The position numbers and the translations under genes are program-made. This document shows, piece after piece, positions 41,112 through 49,715 of a stretch of 64,000 nucleotides of DNA. A model generated the notes under the pieces. That model worked only from the letters and a program-made list of their open reading frames with translations, was not told where the DNA came from and searched no databases. Origin of the DNA: Streptomyces sp. CB02414 (GTDB taxonomy: Bacteria > Actinomycetota > Actinomycetes > Streptomycetales > Streptomycetaceae); assembly GCF_001905385.1 (NCBI RefSeq), contig NZ_LIPF01000015.1, positions 49,622-113,621 of the forward strand, read 5' to 3'. Positions within the stretch are counted from its first letter, which is position 1. Each line of letters begins with the position of its first letter.

Positions 41112-42005
41112 ATGAGTCTCGCACGTAACTTGAACCGGGCCCTCACCGTCACCACCGGCCTCCAGGTACGGAGAGCTCCCCACAGAGCGAAGGGGAAGAA
41201 GGCGTCCGCCGCGCCGGAACCCGCCCAGCGGCCCACGCCCGCCTACCGGTGCCCGCCGACCGGGGAGCTGGCGACCGAGCGGCTGCTGCGGCGGCCCGTC
41301 TTCATCATCTCCTCCATCCGCTCCGGCTCCACCCTGCTGCGCATGATGCTGGGCGCCCACCCCCGACTGCACGCCCCGCACGAGCTGCACCTCGGCCGGA
41401 TGGAGGTCGACTGCACCAACTGGTTCTCCCAGCGCGCGATGAGCACCCTCGGCCTGGAGCGCGGCGACCTGGAGCACCTGCTGTGGGACCGCGTGATGCA
41501 CCGGGAGCTGACCAGGTCCGGCAAGGACTTCGTCGTGGAGAAGACCCCCGCCAACGTCTACATGTTCCAGCGGCTGAAGGACTGCTGGCCCGACGCGCGC
41601 TTCGTCTTCCTGCTGCGCCACCCCGAGTCGATCGCCCGCTCCTGGCACGAGAGCGACCCCGTCAAGCGGCCGTACGACAAGGCCGTCGGCGACGTGCTGC
41701 CCTACGTGAACGCCGTCGAGGAGGCCCGCACCGCCGACTCCGACGGCTTCACCGTCCGCTACGAGGACATCACCGACGCCCCCGAGCGGGAGATGCGCCG
41801 CCTGTGCGCGTTCCTCGGCGTCGACTACGACCCGGCCATGCTCGACTACGGCCGCAAGAGCGACGGCGAGCTGGTCCGGGGCCTCGGCGACTGGCGGGAC
41901 AACATCCGCACCGGCACGGTCCAGCCGGGCCGCGCGCTGCCCGCCGAGGACGAGATCGCCGGACCGCTGCGCCCGGTGAGCGCGGCCTGGGGCTACACGT
42001 CCTGA
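41112..42005 (+). CDS. PAPS-dependent sulfotransferase family protein
   Basis: A 297-residue protein. VFIISSIRSGSTLLRMMLGAHP is the 5'-phosphosulfate loop and FVFLLRHPESIARSWHES the 3'-phosphate block, with VEKTPANVYMFQRLKDCWPDARF between, matching the bacterial Sulfotransfer_1/3 group. It transfers sulfate from PAPS to an unknown acceptor. The N-terminal 55 residues are basic and variable. Its 3' end overlaps the convergent monooxygenase/reductase gene by 13 bp. No sugar or antibiotic gene cluster is near, so acceptor is open. Confidence 0.87.
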   Translation: MSLARNLNRALTVTTGLQVRRAPHRAKGKKASAAPEPAQRPTPAYRCPPTGELATERLLRRPVFIISSIRSGSTLLRMMLGAHPRLHAPHELHLGRMEVDCTNWFSQRAMSTLGLERGDLEHLLWDRVMHRELTRSGKDFVVEKTPANVYMFQRLKDCWPDARFVFLLRHPESIARSWHESDPVKRPYDKAVGDVLPYVNAVEEARTADSDGFTVRYEDITDAPEREMRRLCAFLGVDYDPAMLDYGRKSDGELVRGLGDWRDNIRTGTVQPGRALPAEDEIAGPLRPVSAAWGYTS

Positions 42006-44398
42006 CGTCCGCCGTGCAACGTGAGCCTGGGCTTGGGGGCGTCGGTGCGTCCGGTCACCGGGCGGCGACTGCCCGCCCGGTACGGGGCCGGCCATCCGAC
42101 GCCCGGCCCCTCGTAACCCTGCTCGGCCGCCGCGTGCAGGGTCCAATGCGGGTCGTAGAGGTGGGGGCGGGCGAGGGCGCACAGGTCGGCGCGCCCGGCA
42201 AGGATCAGCGAGTTCACGTCGTCCCAGGAGGAGATCGCGCCGACGGCGATCACCGGGACGCCCGCCTCGTGCCGGATGCGGTCGGCGTACGGGACCTGGT
42301 ACGAGCGCCCGAACTCCGGCCGCTCCTCGGCCACGACCTGCCCCGTGGACACGTCGACGGCGTCGGCGCCGTGCGCCGCGAAGGCGCGGGCGATGGCCAC
42401 GGCCTCCTCGGGGCTCGTGCCGCCCTCGGCCCAGTCGGTCGCGGAGACGCGTACGGTCATGGGCCGGTCCTCGGGCCATTCGGCGCGTACGGCGTCGAAG
42501 ACCTCCAGCGGGAAGCGGAGCCGTTTCTCCGGTGAGCCGCCGTAGGCGTCGGTGCGGCGGTTGGTGAGCGGGGAGAGGAAGCCGGAGAGCAGGTAGCCGT
42601 GGGCGCAGTGCAGTTCGAGGAGGTCGAACCCGGCCCGCGCGGCGCGGTGGGCGGCGGCCGTGAACTGTTCGCGGATGTCGGTGAGCTGTGCCCGGGTCAG
42701 CTCGCGCGGGACCTGGCCGCCCGGTTTGTACGGCAGCGGCGAGGGGGCCACCAGGGGCCAGTTGCCCTCGGGGAGCGGTTCGTCCATGCCCTCCCACATC
42801 AGCCGGGTCGAACCCTTGCGGCCGCTGTGCCCGAGCTGCACGCCGATCGCGGTGCCGGGCGCCTGCGCGTGCACGAAGTCCGTGATCCGCCGCCACGCCT
42901 CGGCCTGGCGTCCGGTGTAGAGACCCGCGCAACCCGGGGTGATGCGGCCCTGCTCGCTGACGCACACCATCTCGGTCATCACCAGTCCGGCGCCGCCCAG
43001 GGCCCTCGCCCCCAGGTGGACCAGGTGGAAGTCGCCGGGGACACCGTCGGTGGCCGAGTACATGTCCATCGGGGAGACGACGACCCGGTTGCGCAGGGTC
43101 AGGCCGCGCAGCCGGAACGGGGTGAACATCGGGGGCGTGCCGGGCGGGCAGCCGAACTCGCGCTCGACGGACTCGGTGAAGCGGGCGTCGCGCAGCCGCA
43201 GGTTGTCGTGGGTGACGCGACGGCTGCGGGTGAGCAGGTTGAAGGCGAAGCGGCGGGACGGCTGGTCCAGGTACCGGGGCAGGTCCTCGAACCACTCCAG
43301 GCTGGCCTTGGCCGCCCGCTGGGTGGAGGCGACGACGGGGCGCCGTTCCTCCTCGTAGGCGGCGAGGGCCTGTTCGAGAGTGGGCTGTTCCTCCAGGCAG
43401 GCGGCGAGCGCGAGGGCGTCCTCGACGGCGAGCTTGGTGCCGGAGCCGATAGAGAAGTGGGCGGTGTGGGCGGCGTCGCCGAGCAGGACGACGTTGCCGT
43501 GCGACCAGCGTTCGTTCACGACCGTGCGGAAGGTGGTCCAGGCCGACTTGTTGGACTTCAGCGGGCGGCCGCCGAGGGCGTCGGCGAAGATCTTGGCGCA
43601 GCGGGCGGTGGACTCGGCCTCGTCGAGCTCGTCGAAGCCGGCCGCCTGCCAGACCTCCTCGCGCATCTCGACGATGACGGTGGAGGCGTGGGGCGCGTAG
43701 GGGTAGCCGTGCAGCTGCATCACGCCGTGCTCGGTCTCGGCGATGTCGAAGCGGAAGGCGTCGAAGGCGAAGTCGGCGGCCAGCCAGATGTAGCGGCAGC
43801 GGTGGGTGGTGAGGCGGGGCCGGAACGCGTCGCGGTAGGCCTCGCGGGTGGTGCTGTGTACGCCGTCGGCTGCGACGACCAGGTCGTACTCCCGCGCCAG
43901 CCGGTCCGGGGACGGGGCCTCGGTGCGGAAGCGCAGGTCCACGCCGAGGGAGCGGCAGCGGTCGTGCAGGATGGTGAGGAGGCGGCGGCGGCCCAGGGCG
44001 GCGAAGCCGTGTCCTCCGGAGGTTCGGCGGGTGCCTCGGTGGGTGATGTGGATGTCGTCCCAGCGGACGAAGTCGGCCTGGAGAGCCGCGTACACCGCCG
44101 GGTCGGCGTGTTCGATGCCGCCCAGGGTCTCGTCGGAGAGGACCACGCCGAAGCCGAAGGTGTCGTCGGGGGCGTTGCGTTCCCAGACGGTGACCTCGCG
44201 GTCGGGGGCGAGGCGTTTGAGGAGGGCGGCGGTGTAGAGGCCGCCGGGGCCTCCGCCGATGATCGCGGTGCGTAGGGGGTGGCTTGTCGTCGCGGGCGCG
44301 TGCGGCGTCGTTGTGGTTGCTCGCGCCCCGCGGCGGAGCCGCATATCGACGCTGTCCCGCGCCCCTGAGGTTGGCGTGCTCCCCTGAGTTGAAGACAT
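41993..44398 (-). CDS. Fused aryl-CoA flavin monooxygenase / Old Yellow Enzyme-type reductase
   Basis: An 801-residue fusion. Residues about 42-400: FAD monooxygenase with AIIGGGPGGLYTAALLKRL (GxGxxG) and NVVLLGDAAHTAHFSIGSGTKLAVEDALAL. Residues about 425-790: OYE-like domain with FTPFRLRGLTLRNRVVVSPMDMYSATDG, ELHCAHGYLLSGFLSPLTNRRTDAYGG and the flavin-site end region. This domain order is that of 2-aminobenzoyl-CoA monooxygenase/reductase, which hydroxylates and then reduces the ring, and of proteins annotated as bifunctional salicylyl-CoA 5-hydroxylase. ATG at 44398 with GGGAGGT; 3 bp after the enoyl-CoA hydratase stop. The RidA gene in the cluster favours an amino-substituted substrate. 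Confidence 0.88.
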   Translation of the reverse strand: MSSTQGSTPTSGARDSVDMRLRRGARATTTTPHAPATTSHPLRTAIIGGGPGGLYTAALLKRLAPDREVTVWERNAPDDTFGFGVVLSDETLGGIEHADPAVYAALQADFVRWDDIHITHRGTRRTSGGHGFAALGRRRLLTILHDRCRSLGVDLRFRTEAPSPDRLAREYDLVVAADGVHSTTREAYRDAFRPRLTTHRCRYIWLAADFAFDAFRFDIAETEHGVMQLHGYPYAPHASTVIVEMREEVWQAAGFDELDEAESTARCAKIFADALGGRPLKSNKSAWTTFRTVVNERWSHGNVVLLGDAAHTAHFSIGSGTKLAVEDALALAACLEEQPTLEQALAAYEEERRPVVASTQRAAKASLEWFEDLPRYLDQPSRRFAFNLLTRSRRVTHDNLRLRDARFTESVEREFGCPPGTPPMFTPFRLRGLTLRNRVVVSPMDMYSATDGVPGDFHLVHLGARALGGAGLVMTEMVCVSEQGRITPGCAGLYTGRQAEAWRRITDFVHAQAPGTAIGVQLGHSGRKGSTRLMWEGMDEPLPEGNWPLVAPSPLPYKPGGQVPRELTRAQLTDIREQFTAAAHRAARAGFDLLELHCAHGYLLSGFLSPLTNRRTDAYGGSPEKRLRFPLEVFDAVRAEWPEDRPMTVRVSATDWAEGGTSPEEAVAIARAFAAHGADAVDVSTGQVVAEERPEFGRSYQVPYADRIRHEAGVPVIAVGAISSWDDVNSLILAGRADLCALARPHLYDPHWTLHAAAEQGYEGPGVGWPAPYRAGSRRPVTGRTDAPKPRLTLHGGRQDV

Positions 44399-44401
44399 GC
44401 C

Positions 44402-45229
44402 CTACCTCCCTTGCCACTTCGGGGGGCGCTTTTCTGTGAAGGCCGCGTGGAACTCGGCGTAGTCCTCGCCGTTCATCAGGAGGGCCTGGGTCGAGGCGTC
44501 CAGTTCCACCGCTGCCGCGAGCGGCATGTCCAGCTCTGCCGTGAGGAGGGCCTTGGTCTGGGCGTGGGCGAGGGCGGGGCCGTCGGCCAGGCGGCGGGCC
44601 AGGGTCTGGGCGGCCTCGTCGGCGCGGCCCTCGTCGGTCAGCTCGCTGATCAGTCCGATCCGCTCGGCCTCCGGCGCCCGCACCGCGTCGCCGAGCATCA
44701 GCAGCCGGGTCGCGTGGCCCAGGCCCACCACTCTGGGCAGCAGGTACGCCGCGCCCATGTCGCCGCCGGAGAGGCCGACGCGGGTGAAGAGGAAGGCGAA
44801 GCGGGCGGACGGGTCGGCGACGCGGAAGTCGGCGGCGAGGGCGAGGACCGCACCCGCCCCGGCGGCGACTCCGTGCAGGGCGGCGATCACCGGGAACGGA
44901 CACTCCCGTACCGCCCGCACCACCTGGCCCGTCATGCGGTTGAAGTCGAGGAGCTGGGCGGTGTCCATGGAGAGCGTGGCGCCGATGATCTCGTCGACGT
45001 CGCCGCCGGAGCAGAAGCCGCGCCCCTCCCCCGCCAGCACCAGCGCCCGCACGGACCGCTCCCGGGACAGCTCGGCGAGCAGGTCGCGCAGGTCGGCGTA
45101 GGCCTCGAAGGTGAGCGCGTTGAGCTTGTCGGGCCGGGCGAGGGTCACGGTGGCGACGCCGTCGGTGAGATCGACGCGCAGGTGCCGCCAGTCGGAGGTG
45201 GGGGCGGCGGAGCCGGTGAAGGGACTCAT
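44402..45229 (-). CDS. Enoyl-CoA hydratase/isomerase family protein
   Basis: A 275-residue crotonase: VATVTLARPDKLNALTFEAYADL, ALVLAGEGRGFCSGGDVDEI (oxyanion hole), PVIAALHGVAAGAGAVLALAADFRVAD and FTRVGLSGGDMGAAYLLPRVVG. ATG at 45229. First gene of a two-gene unit with the fused monooxygenase/reductase; the shared operator lies 11-50 bp upstream. Probable beta-oxidation-like step after ring reduction. Confidence 0.92.
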   Translation of the reverse strand: MSPFTGSAAPTSDWRHLRVDLTDGVATVTLARPDKLNALTFEAYADLRDLLAELSRERSVRALVLAGEGRGFCSGGDVDEIIGATLSMDTAQLLDFNRMTGQVVRAVRECPFPVIAALHGVAAGAGAVLALAADFRVADPSARFAFLFTRVGLSGGDMGAAYLLPRVVGLGHATRLLMLGDAVRAPEAERIGLISELTDEGRADEAAQTLARRLADGPALAHAQTKALLTAELDMPLAAAVELDASTQALLMNGEDYAEFHAAFTEKRPPKWQGR

Positions 45230-45239
45230 GACACTCGAA

Positions 45240-45279
45240 GTTATCACCGTTCTGTGACTGTCGTCACGGGTGCGCGATA
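45240..45279 (-). promoter_or_regulatory. Second copy of the shared catabolic operator
   Basis: GTTATC (45240-45245), 9 nt, TGACTGTCGTCAC (45255-45267), 7 nt, CGATA (45275-45279). GTGACTGTCGTCAC is an imperfect palindrome GTGAC-N4-GTCAC. On the leftward strand GATAAC is a plausible -10 for the enoyl-CoA hydratase gene, placing the palindrome over the -35. Confidence 0.7.
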
Positions 45280-45411
45280 GAGACGGCGGGCCCGTGAGCG
45301 CCGGGCCGAAGGTCCCGGGCGGTGCCCGTCGAACGGCTCTGCCGGTGGCGCCGTACCATTCATAAGGTTGAAAGCAGGACAGGACCGCCTGCTCCACGAA
45401 ACGGACCCGCC

Positions 45412-45852
45412 GTGCACGATCACCCTTCCGCCCCCGCCTCCTGGCGCATCGCGCTGCCGCACTCCGCCGCGGCCGTGCCGGTGGCCCGTGCCCTGGTGCG
45501 TACGGCGCTGGCCGAGCGGGAGCACACGGCCGACGGCGACACGGCGGAGCTGCTGACGGCGGAGCTGGTGGCGAACGCCGTCGAGCACACCGCGGGCGGG
45601 TCGCCGATCGAGCTGGTCGTGGAGCTGATGCCGACCAGCTGCCAGGTGGAGGTCCACGACCCGGACCCGTCGCCGCCCGGTGACCTCACCCGGCCGGGCA
45701 TCGAGCCGCCCGACCCCTGGCAGGAGCACGGGCGCGGTCTGCTGCTGATCCGCGCCCTCAGCTCGTCCTGCGGTCACCGGCCCACCGGGGCGGGCAAGGC
45801 GGTCTGGTTCAGGCTTCCTGCGATACCCGCTCAGCGGGGTCCCGCGGAGTGA
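45412..45852 (+). CDS. HATPase-domain anti-sigma-factor-like protein
   Basis: A 146-residue RsbW-like ATPase: ELLTAELVANAVEHTAGG (N-box), then VEVHDPDPSPP and HGRGLLLIRALSSSCGHRPTGAGKAVWFRL (G1/G2 boxes). GTG start at 45412 (MHDHPSAPASW), as is usual in this family. Its last 44 bp overlap the 3' end of the convergent permease gene. No sigma or antagonist gene is adjacent. Confidence 0.88.
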   Translation: MHDHPSAPASWRIALPHSAAAVPVARALVRTALAEREHTADGDTAELLTAELVANAVEHTAGGSPIELVVELMPTSCQVEVHDPDPSPPGDLTRPGIEPPDPWQEHGRGLLLIRALSSSCGHRPTGAGKAVWFRLPAIPAQRGPAE

Positions 45853-47257
45853 CGTCCGCGTCCGTCCGGGCCAGGCGGGAGTGCCGGCGCCCGTAGGCGG
45901 CGTACGCCAGCAGGCCCACGGCGAGGAACACCGCGAACTGGAGCCAGGTCGTCGCGCCCGTCTCGTAGATCAGGTACAGGCAGAAGCCGACGCCGAGCAG
46001 CGGCGTCACCGGGTACAGCGGCACGCGGAAGGTGCGGGCGAGGCCCGGCTCGCGGCGGCGCAGCGCGATCACGGCGACGTTGACGGCGGCCATGGTGGCC
46101 AGCGTGCCGATGGTGCAGAGGTTGACCACCGCGTCGAGCGGGGCGAAGGCCGCGGGGAGGGCGAAGAGCACGCCGACGATGAGCGTGCCGGCGACGGGGG
46201 TCGCGGTGCGCGGCGAGACCTTCTCGAAGACGCGGGGGATCAGGCCGTCCCGGGACATGGACATCAGGATGCGGGTCTGGCCGTACATGACCGCGAGCAC
46301 GACCGAGGCGATGGCGACGACCGCGCCGAAGGCGACCACGCCGCCGCCGACGGTGGAGCCGGTGACCTCGTTCACGACGTAGGAGAGGGCCGCGGGCCGG
46401 TCGCCGACCTGGTCGCCGCCGACGGCGCCGATCGCGGCCACGGCGACCGCGCAGTACAGCAGGGTGACCAGGCCGATGCAGACCAGGATGGCGACGGGGA
46501 TGTCCCGGCGCGGGTTCTTGGCCTCCTCGCCGGCCGTGGTGATCGCGTCGAAGCCGATGTACGAGAAGAAGGCGGCCGTGGTGCCGGCGCCGATGCCGCC
46601 GAGACCGGCCGGGGAGAACGGGCTGAGGTTGCCGTCCTTGAAGGCGTAGAAGCCGATGGCGCAGAAGGCGATCAGGACGGCCAGCTTGAGGACGGCCATC
46701 GCGGCCGTTGCGCGGGCGCTCTCCCGTACGCCGCGCACCAGGAGCACGCAGGCCAGGGCGATGACGATCACCGCGGGGAGGTTGACCGCGCCGCCGTCGC
46801 CGGGGCCGGCGGAGAGGGCGTGCGGGAGCTGGACGCCCAGGACGCTGTCGAGCAGCTCGTTGACGTACTGGCTCCAGCCGACGGCGACCGCGGAGACGGA
46901 GACGCCGTACTCCAGGAGCAGGCACCAGCCGACGAGGAAGGCGGTGCGCTCGCCGAGTCCGGCGTAGGCGAAGGAGTACGAGGAGCCGGAGACCGGGATC
47001 GCACCGCCCAGCTCGGCGAAGGCGAAGGCGGTGAAGACGCAGGTGATCGCGGCGAGGACGAAGGAGACGACGACGGCCGGGCCGGCCTCGGCGACCGAGT
47101 CGGACAGGCCGACGAAGATCCCGGTGCCGACGATCGCGCCGACGCCGAAGCAGACGAGCTGGAACAGGCCCATCGTGCGCTTCAGGCCGTGGCCTTCGCG
47201 GTCGGCGCCGGACTCGGCCACCAGGAGGTGGGGGGACTTGATGCGGGAAGCGGGCAT
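45809..47257 (-). CDS. APC-superfamily amino acid permease
   Basis: A 482-residue, twelve-helix permease: GVGAIVGTGIFVGL at helix 1 (APC signature), SGSSYSFAYAGLGERTAF, IGFDAITTAGEEAKNPRRDIP and SMSRDGLIPRVFEKVSPRTATP. This is the cationic amino acid transporter-like (CAT/YfnA) arrangement. It is 106 bp downstream of the ornithine carbamoyltransferase gene on the same strand, so arginine/ornithine import or exchange is a reasonable guess, but it is not a classical ArcD antiporter. Confidence 0.88.
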   Translation of the reverse strand: MPASRIKSPHLLVAESGADREGHGLKRTMGLFQLVCFGVGAIVGTGIFVGLSDSVAEAGPAVVVSFVLAAITCVFTAFAFAELGGAIPVSGSSYSFAYAGLGERTAFLVGWCLLLEYGVSVSAVAVGWSQYVNELLDSVLGVQLPHALSAGPGDGGAVNLPAVIVIALACVLLVRGVRESARATAAMAVLKLAVLIAFCAIGFYAFKDGNLSPFSPAGLGGIGAGTTAAFFSYIGFDAITTAGEEAKNPRRDIPVAILVCIGLVTLLYCAVAVAAIGAVGGDQVGDRPAALSYVVNEVTGSTVGGGVVAFGAVVAIASVVLAVMYGQTRILMSMSRDGLIPRVFEKVSPRTATPVAGTLIVGVLFALPAAFAPLDAVVNLCTIGTLATMAAVNVAVIALRRREPGLARTFRVPLYPVTPLLGVGFCLYLIYETGATTWLQFAVFLAVGLLAYAAYGRRHSRLARTDADVTPRDPAERVSQEA

Positions 47258-47363
47258 TGCGGGTGGTGCTCGTTTCTGGTGGTGCGGGGGGCGCGACGGT
47301 GGTCGCGGCCGGCGGCACCGGAAGGGGTGGCTCCGGGACCGCCGGTCAGGATAACGGTCCTGG

Positions 47364-48371
47364 TCAGGCCAGCGTGGTGACGAGGACGGCCTTGATGGTG
47401 TGCAGCCGGTTCTCCGCCTCGTCGAAGACGACCGAGTGCGCGGACTCGAAGACCTCGTCCGTGACCTCCAGGGAGTCGAGGCCGTGAGCCTCGAAGATCT
47501 CCTGGCCGACCTTGGTGCCCAGGTCGTGGAAGGCGGGCAGACAGTGCAGGAACTTCACGTCCGGGTTGCCGGTGGCGCGCAGGACGTCCATGGTCACCGC
47601 GTACGGGGCGAGGGCCTTGATCCGCTCGGCCCAGACGTCCTTGGGCTCGCCCATGGAGACCCAGACGTCGGTGACGACGAAGTCGGCGCCGCGCACGCCG
47701 TCGTCCACGGTCTCGGTGAGGGTGATGCGCGCCCCGCTGGACTCGGCGAGCGCCTTCGCCCGGTCGACGACCTCCTGGGCGGGCCAGTAGGCCTTCGGGG
47801 CGACGATGCGTACGTCCATGCCGAGCAGGGCGCCGGTGACCAGGTAGGAGTTGCCCATGTTGAAGCGGGCGTCGCCGAGGTAGGCGAAGGCGATCTCGTG
47901 CAGCGGCTTGTCGCTGTGCTCGGTCATCGTGAGCACGTCGGCGAGCATCTGGGTGGGGTGCCAGTCATCGGTCAGGCCGTTGTAGACGGGGACGCCGGCG
48001 AAGGCGGCCAGCTCCTCGACCTTCTGCTGGCTGTCGCCCCGGTACTCGATCCCGTCGAACATGCGCCCCAGCACGCGCGCGGTGTCCTTCACGGACTCCT
48101 TGTGCCCGATCTGCGAGCCGGACGGGTCGAGGTACGTCGTGGACGCGCCCTGGTCGGCAGCGGCGACCTCGAACGCGCACCGGGTGCGCGTCGAGGTCTT
48201 CTCGAAGATCAGCGCGATGTTCCGGCCCTGGAGATACCGTGTCTCGGTCCCGGCCCGCTTGGCCGCCTTCAGCTCCGCGGCCAGCTCGACCAGGCCGCGG
48301 AACTCCTCCGCGGTGAAGTCGAGCTCCTTGAGGAAGTGGCGGCCGGCGAGGGCGATCGGGACTGTCGCCAT
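47364..48371 (-). CDS. arcB: Ornithine carbamoyltransferase
   Basis: A 335-residue enzyme with STRTRCAFEVAAADQGAS (carbamoyl-phosphate site), DDWHPTQMLADVLTM and FLHCLPAFHD (ornithine site). It catalyses carbamoyl phosphate + ornithine to citrulline + phosphate, reversible. Encoded 61 bp downstream of arginine deiminase, so it is probably the catabolic (ArcB) enzyme of the arginine deiminase pathway rather than the biosynthetic ArgF; sequence alone does not decide. No carbamate kinase gene is in the window. Confidence 0.93.
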   Translation of the reverse strand: MATVPIALAGRHFLKELDFTAEEFRGLVELAAELKAAKRAGTETRYLQGRNIALIFEKTSTRTRCAFEVAAADQGASTTYLDPSGSQIGHKESVKDTARVLGRMFDGIEYRGDSQQKVEELAAFAGVPVYNGLTDDWHPTQMLADVLTMTEHSDKPLHEIAFAYLGDARFNMGNSYLVTGALLGMDVRIVAPKAYWPAQEVVDRAKALAESSGARITLTETVDDGVRGADFVVTDVWVSMGEPKDVWAERIKALAPYAVTMDVLRATGNPDVKFLHCLPAFHDLGTKVGQEIFEAHGLDSLEVTDEVFESAHSVVFDEAENRLHTIKAVLVTTLA

Positions 48372-48432
48372 GGGGTGCTCCAGAAAGTACGGGGACGGGA
48401 CTCAATGGAACAGTATACGAGAGGTTGAATTC

Positions 48433-49656
48433 TTATACGGGCCGCCGCTCGACCGGGCAGCTCATGCAGCGCGGGCCGCCCCTGCCCCGGCCCAGTTCGC
48501 TGCCCGGGATCTCGATCACCTCGATGCCCTGTTTGCGCAGGTGGGTGTTTGTGGTGGCGTTCCGCTCGTAGGCGACGACGACGCCGGGCTCGACGGCCAG
48601 CACGTTGCAGCCGTCGTCCCACTGCTCGCGCTCGGCGGCGTGCACGTCCTGCGTCGCGGTCAGCACCCGGATCTCGTTGAGGCCGAGACCGGCGGCGATC
48701 GCGCGGTGCATGTGCTCCGGCGGGTGGTCGGTGACCTTCAGCTCCTTGTCCCCCGCGCCCGGCTCGATGGTGTAGGAGCGGAGCATGCCGAGCCCGGCGT
48801 ACTGGGTGAAGGTGTCGCCGTCGACCATGGTCATCACGGTGTCCAGGTGCATGAAGGCCCGTCTCTTCGGCATGTCCAGGGCCACGATGGTGCGGGCGGA
48901 GCCCGCCGCGAACAGCTTGTGCGCGAGCATCTCGACGGCCTGGGGCGTGGTCCGCTCGCTCATGCCGATGAGGACGGCGCCGTTGCCGATGACGAGGACG
49001 TCGCCGCCCTCGATGGTGGAGGGGTAGTCGGCCTGCCCTTCGGACCAGAGGTGGAAGGTCTCGTCGCGGAAGAGGGGGTGGTGCCGGTAGATCGCCTCGA
49101 AGTGGACCGTCTCGCGCTGGCGGGCGGGCCAGCGCATGGCGTTGATGGAGACACCGTCGTAGATCCAGGCCGAGGTGTCCCGGGTGAAGAGGTGGTTGGG
49201 CAGCGGTCCGAGCAGGAAGTCGTCCAGTTCCATGGCGTGGAAGCGCACGGAGGTCGGCTCCGGGTGCGCTTCCAGGTACTCCCGCTTGGTCATGCCGCCG
49301 ACCAGGGCCTCGGCGAGCTCCCGGGCGGGCAGCGTCTCGAAGGCGGCCCGGAGGTGGTCCGTGGCCAGCACTCCGTACTCCTTCTCGTCGAAGACCCGGT
49401 CCAGGACGAGCCGGCGGGCGGCCGGGACGTCCAGGGTCTCGGTGAGCAGGTCACCGAAGAGGTGCACCGCCACCCCGCGGTCGCGGAGCACGTCGGCGAA
49501 CCCGTCGTGCTCGGCGCGCGCCCGGCGCACCCACAGCACGTCGTCGAAGAGGAGGGCGTCCTTGTTGCTGGGGGTGAGCCTTTTGAGCTCGAGATCCGGC
49601 CGGTGCAGTATGACGCGGGTGAGCCGCCCGGCCTCGGAGTCGACTTGGAATCCCAT
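48433..49656 (-). CDS. arcA: Arginine deiminase
   Basis: A 407-residue arginine deiminase: LTRVILHRPDLELKRLTPSN, NHLFTRDTSAWIYDGVSINAM, TIEGGDVLVIGNGAVLIGMSERTTP, AFMHLDTVMTMVD and DDGCNVLAVEPGVVVAYERN, where the Cys is the catalytic nucleophile, with CMSCPVERRPV at the end. Start ATG 49656 with AGGATGGAG; the frame is open 11 codons upstream. Converts arginine to citrulline and ammonia. With the ornithine carbamoyltransferase it gives carbamoyl phosphate from arginine. Confidence 0.95.
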   Translation of the reverse strand: MGFQVDSEAGRLTRVILHRPDLELKRLTPSNKDALLFDDVLWVRRARAEHDGFADVLRDRGVAVHLFGDLLTETLDVPAARRLVLDRVFDEKEYGVLATDHLRAAFETLPARELAEALVGGMTKREYLEAHPEPTSVRFHAMELDDFLLGPLPNHLFTRDTSAWIYDGVSINAMRWPARQRETVHFEAIYRHHPLFRDETFHLWSEGQADYPSTIEGGDVLVIGNGAVLIGMSERTTPQAVEMLAHKLFAAGSARTIVALDMPKRRAFMHLDTVMTMVDGDTFTQYAGLGMLRSYTIEPGAGDKELKVTDHPPEHMHRAIAAGLGLNEIRVLTATQDVHAAEREQWDDGCNVLAVEPGVVVAYERNATTNTHLRKQGIEVIEIPGSELGRGRGGPRCMSCPVERRPV

Positions 49657-49715
49657 GACTCCATCCTGACCATTCGGGCGCCTGTTCACCCCCTGCTTGC
49701 GCAGACCCGTGCGCG

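Noticed and set aside
41097..44903. Leftward 1268-residue open frame across the monooxygenase and sulfotransferase genes
   Set aside because: Arg/Pro-rich translation with no domain; it is the out-of-frame shadow of the fused monooxygenase/reductase gene.
48372..48432. ArgR-type operator upstream of the ornithine carbamoyltransferase gene
   Set aside because: The region is A/T-rich and holds a TTGAATTCTTATAC stretch, but the match to an ARG box is weak and I could not place a clean -10/-35 pair.
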